Source: Lates calcarifer (Eukaryota > Chordata > Actinopteri > Centropomidae). Taken from it: a stretch of DNA of 64,000 bases. This document shows, piece after piece, positions 62,517-64,000 of the stretch (position 1 is its first letter; each line of letters opens with the position of its first letter). The DNA is taken from assembly GCF_001640805.2 (NCBI RefSeq), contig NC_066833.1:5913456-5977455 (forward strand), written 5' to 3'. The notes beneath the pieces are model-generated. The model saw only the letters and a program-made list of their open reading frames with translations. It did not search any database and had not been told where the DNA came from. A program made the position numbers and the translations under genes.

Positions 62517-63543
62517 CACACACACACAAGGGTGGATGACCTATTGACTAAATGCTATAAGTCTGTGTTTATTTATAAGTGTACTTATATTACTGAAACC
62601 CACATTAGATGGGATGTACTTGTCTTCATCATCAATGCCCAAAGGAACTGAAATGAGCTTCTGAAAGGCCTTCTTCATCCTCTCCCTATCACCGATGGCA
62701 TAGTAGCACAGGATGAGGTTGAAGCCTGTCTTGATGTTGGGGCTCTCGCTCATAATGTGTTCAAAAGACGTTATGGCATCTGAGTACTGGCCCATACGGA
62801 CAAACACCACGCCAATATTCTGCATGATCTTGATCCTCATTTCCTTGTGAGCATTGGAGATCTGATCTAGTGCCATTCTGTAGAATTTGATGGCTTTGGG
62901 GTAGTTTTTCTGTTTGAAATAGATGTTGGCCATGTTGACTTTCAGTCTGCCTGGAGAAACAGCACAGATGGAGATTGAGGGAAAACTAGTACAACTGATA
63001 CAACAAACAATACATACAGTCAAATTATTTGCCAAACATTTGGCACTATTTCAGCCATTGATGGTGGAGACACAAGAACACACTGACATAAAAACACTAA
63101 CTATTGATTAAGACAGACAGCTTGTAGCAAGAATGCTGGAGACTCAGTTCCAGACATGTTTACACTTCTCATAAAAGGCTAAAATCTGGCTGTTTATATC
63201 TTTGTTCAGTATGCTAATATTAGATGCTTGTTGTGGTTATCAATCTTTTTTTGTTTTCCAATGTTTTTCTTATTCCTACCCATGTGCTATAGTTTACAAG
63301 ACAATATATATACACACACACAATATCAAAACTATTTTAGTTGTTAAGGATATTGTTACCATGACTATTTGTACTTCAGTGTCTCACTGTTGGACCAGAA
63401 TCACATCTGTAATGAGTGTGAAGCTGAGAATTCTGCTCACCTGCATTACTGAACATCTTGTTCTTCACAATGACCTGGTAACTGTTTAGGGCCTCTGGGT
63501 ACATTTCATTGTTCTCATATTGGTTGGCAAGGTTAAGCAAAAC
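47101..63543 (-). CDS. ift88: Intraflagellar transport protein 88 (Polaris), C-terminal 628 residues; 5' end outside window
   Basis: Minus-strand exons in transcription order: 63543-63441, 62950-62604, 61282-61212, 60996-60910, 60283-60184, 58445-58359, 58103-57917, 57461-57353, 57159-57009, 56784-56669, 56146-56094, 55891-55826, 55732-55626, 52687-52615, 47746-47639, 47222-47101. All are GT-AG and phases join to 629 codons including TAG. The human protein is about 824 residues, so roughly 195 N-terminal residues lie to the right. The protein is a chain of TPR helices (for example KAIKFYRMALDQI, QYSDAITSFEHIM, EKAAEFYKEALRND, KAIQYFERATLIQP, YQKALETYKDIHHKFP) ending in the acidic tail DDDFADEELGDDLLPE. 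In the known family it is a core IFT-B subunit needed to build cilia. No disabling change was seen. Confidence 0.97.
47639..47746 (-). CDS. ift88: ift88 visible exon 15
   Basis: Encodes DSSHSSNSTKGERLSAKMRS then LPASSEPYEASSPKEL, matching the family's SKSERLSAKLRALP...EPYE. The donor is ctag|gtgagg. Confidence 0.94.
48289..48325. repeat. TG microsatellite
   Basis: TG dinucleotides followed by G-rich sequence to 48346. Confidence 0.9.
50532..50582 (-). other. ift88: Candidate 51-base cassette exon of ift88
   Basis: A strong pyrimidine-rich acceptor (ctttgctgcccag) and a near-consensus donor (aaag|gtatgtaag) enclose 51 open bases. In phase it encodes VSQSESKQLSPLLDSGK. It ends DSGK beside the DSSHSSN of the next exon, close to the DSGQNNS seen in mammals. 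The best supported of the three candidates. Confidence 0.5.
50768..50782 (-). other. ift88: Candidate 15-base microexon of ift88
   Basis: The acceptor ggcatatcag, then aggatgtcaaagcag, then the donor gtgagag. In the ift88 phase it adds E-D-V-K-A. The donor is strong; the upstream pyrimidine tract is weak. Confidence 0.35.
50997..51082. repeat. Compound (TA)n(GA)n microsatellite
   Basis: About 47 bases of TA followed directly by about 38 bases of GA. Confidence 0.95.
51925..51972 (-). other. ift88: Candidate 48-base cassette exon of ift88
   Basis: The acceptor ggtcattag precedes 48 open bases and a gtatac donor. Read in the ift88 phase it encodes ISTPVLTSPKKASTM with flanking split Gly codons. 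It would insert without frameshift. Support is from sequence signals only. Confidence 0.35.
52615..52687 (-). CDS. ift88: ift88 visible exon 14 (Arg/Gly/Ser linker)
   Basis: Encodes RVKSGREGSGRGRREGREGS then AGSA, matching the family's REQRIKSGRDGSGGSRGKREGS. Ends in phase 1 (gct g|gtgagt). Confidence 0.88.
53754..54117 (-). mobile_element. tRNA-derived SINE, full length
   Basis: On the minus strand the head starts GGGCAGCACGGTGGTGCAGT with an A-box-like stretch. The B-box-like GGTTTGAGTCC is at 54059-54069. The body is nearly identical to 21062-21342, and the tail at 53754-53770 is GGATGG-type. Confidence 0.8.
54192..54474 (+). mobile_element. tRNA-derived SINE, second family
   Basis: The head is atggctgtggctcaggaggt with B-box GGTTCGATCC at 54223-54232 (the A-to-B spacing is shortened by a deletion). 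The body has tccttgggcaagatactg, and the tail is aaaagtgctgtgtaagtgca then gtccatttac. This is a known fish SINE form by resemblance. Confidence 0.75.
55626..55732 (-). CDS. ift88: ift88 visible exon 13
   Basis: Encodes LRFLVRLCTDMGLKEVQEYA then TKLKKVEKMKEIREQ, the last helical part before the disordered tail. Confidence 0.95.
55826..55891 (-). CDS. ift88: ift88 visible exon 12 (TPR)
   Basis: Encodes NYQKALETYKDIHHKFPENV then E. The donor gtaatt splits a Cys codon. Confidence 0.94.
56094..56146 (-). CDS. ift88: ift88 visible exon 11
   Basis: A 53-base exon encoding PTQVKWQLMVASCYRRS. Phases match both neighbours. Confidence 0.93.
56443..56576. repeat. Recent 70-base tandem duplication
   Basis: ggggcttgactttgccaaaa ... 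gaatatgatctgcc occurs at 56443 and again at 56513 with only a few mismatches. Confidence 0.9.
56669..56784 (-). CDS. ift88: ift88 visible exon 10 (TPR)
   Basis: Encodes SFRYFPSNIDVIEWLGAYYI then ETQFCEKAIQYFERATLI. The donor is gtaagt. Confidence 0.95.
57009..57159 (-). CDS. ift88: ift88 visible exon 9 (TPRs)
   Basis: Encodes YELLEDPNQAIEWLMQVISV then TPTDPQALAKLGELHDGEGD and KSQAFQYYYE. Confidence 0.95.
57353..57461 (-). CDS. ift88: ift88 visible exon 8 (TPR)
   Basis: Encodes LTYKKLNRLEEALDCFLKLH then AILRNSAQVMYQLAHL. Confidence 0.94.
57917..58103 (-). CDS. ift88: ift88 visible exon 7 (TPRs)
   Basis: Encodes EKDYDQADRYADLAMTADRY then NPAALINKGNTVFIKQDYEK and AAEFYKEALRNDSSCTEALY. Ends one base into a Gly codon. 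Confidence 0.95.
58359..58445 (-). CDS. ift88: ift88 visible exon 6
   Basis: Encodes AVETLKTFEKKDSRVKSAAA then TNLSFLYFL. Phase 0 at both ends. Confidence 0.94.
58446..60183 (-). other. ift88: ift88 intron between visible exons 5 and 6 (1.7 kb)
   Basis: Contains the perfect inverted repeat at 58814-58850 and A-runs. No gene recognised. Confidence 0.65.
58814..58850. repeat. Perfect short inverted repeat
   Basis: Arms GGGTTACTTCCAGCA and TGCTGGAAGTAACCC (15 bp, no mismatch) around a 7-base spacer. No target duplication was noted. Confidence 0.9.
60184..60283 (-). CDS. ift88: ift88 visible exon 5
   Basis: Encodes CVDMVKSSQYVELANDLEIN then KAITYLRQKDFNQ, a strongly conserved IFT88 segment. 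Confidence 0.95.
60910..60996 (-). CDS. ift88: ift88 visible exon 4
   Basis: Encodes KILAEKYIMTAAKLIAPAVE then TSFATGFDW (Trp codon split tg|g). The donor is gtttgt, a weaker but phase-consistent site. Confidence 0.92.
61212..61282 (-). CDS. ift88: ift88 visible exon 3
   Basis: Encodes DDTSSNMVTEAIKNDKLHQM then ERD, with the last codon split (ct|a). Confidence 0.93.
61643..62319. mobile_element. Complete non-autonomous hAT-type transposon (661 bp) with 8-bp target duplication
   Basis: The element spans 61651-62311. The left end is TAGGGATGTAACGGTAT; the complement of the right end is TATGGATGTAACGATAT. It is flanked by gttagaac (61643-61650) and gttagaat (62312-62319), an 8-base duplication with one difference, as expected for hAT. 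No transposase frame. Confidence 0.8.
62429..62528. repeat. CA microsatellite (about 100 bases)
   Basis: CA dinucleotides with one AAC interruption, about 75 bases downstream of ift88 visible exon 2 in its intron. Confidence 0.95.
62604..62950 (-). CDS. ift88: ift88 visible exon 2 (TPRs)
   Basis: The largest ift88 exon here, 115 codons: GRLKVNMANIYFKQKNYPKA through KEMRIKIMQNIGVVFVRMGQ to DDEDKYIPSN. The donor is aat|gtgggt. Confidence 0.96.
63441..63543 (-). CDS. ift88: ift88 visible exon 1 (TPR)
   Basis: Encodes VLLNLANQYENNEMYPEALN then SYQVIVKNKMFSNA. The acceptor is attactag; the exon ends one base into a Gly codon. Confidence 0.93.
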
Positions 63544-64000
63544 CTAGTAATGACAGAAATATATCATATCAGTATTTCTAAGTTAAATTTAAAAAAAAAT
63601 ACAGGCAACAAAGTCAGGAACTCACTCATAGCCAACAGGACTCAGCTCACAGAGTTAGTTTCTGAGGATCAAACCCTGCCAGATGAAAAAAACTAACCAG
63701 TAGCTCACCTAGTTAAGCACATACCATTATGGTTGAATTCTTACCATGGCAGCCCTTTCCTGCATGGCATCCCCTGTCTCTCTTCCCTGCCTTTTCTGTC
63801 TCCCTACACTGTTCACTGTCAATAAAGGCTGAGACATACAATAACTGCAGTAAGTAATGTACTTTGCATTCCTGAATGCATTTGAGTGGCTAAAGTTTCT
63901 TGTTCATGTTGGTAATCACCAAAATTTTGACACAATTAAATATTTCAAGCATTATAATTGGGTTTAATAGCAGGAAACGTTTGCTCTACATAAACCAGCC
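63544..64000 (-). other. ift88: ift88 intron running off the right edge
   Basis: No coding exon recognised; upstream ift88 exons must lie beyond the window. Confidence 0.7.

Overview
This is a piece of vertebrate nuclear genome, almost certainly from a teleost fish and probably a spiny-rayed one. It holds intron-rich genes with GT-AG splice sites, long CA/TG microsatellites, fish-type tRNA-derived SINEs and small DNA transposons. Only about 6.9 kb of the 64 kb is coding. Three protein genes were recognised from their translations by recall of the vertebrate families; no database search was run.

Layout. (1) Positions 2988-32425, plus strand: raph1 (lamellipodin), 17 coding exons joining to 1458 codons. 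The exons spell, in order, the acidic N-terminus, coiled coil, Ras-association domain, PH domain and a very long proline-rich tail carrying Ena/VASP-binding motifs. A 13 kb intron separates the N-terminal exons from the RA/PH exons. (2) Positions 32426-41193: an intergenic transposon graveyard. It contains fossil 5S rRNA gene fragments broken by a degraded non-LTR retrotransposon, plus several MITEs. (3) Positions 41194-44643, minus strand: il17d (interleukin-17D), two coding exons, 211 codons. (4) Positions 47101-63543, minus strand: ift88 (intraflagellar transport 88 / Polaris). Sixteen coding exons encode the last 628 residues; the first part of the gene lies beyond the right edge.

ift88 and il17d lie in tandem on the same strand, ift88 upstream. 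This matches their order in human (13q12), so the pair is an old linkage. raph1 converges on them tail to tail; in human it is on another chromosome (2q33), so this junction reflects rearrangement in the fish lineage. The three genes do unrelated jobs: actin protrusion and adhesion signalling, a secreted cytokine, and cilium assembly. No shared pathway is implied.

The most interesting non-coding points are: the 5S rDNA fossils with a retrotransposon tail joined to the same part of the 5S gene twice; three phase-compatible candidate cassette exons in one ift88 intron; a long near-perfect stem-loop in the il17d 3' UTR; a repeat carrying a palindromic nuclear-receptor-like site broken by two SINEs; and several transposons whose ends and target duplications can be read base by base.
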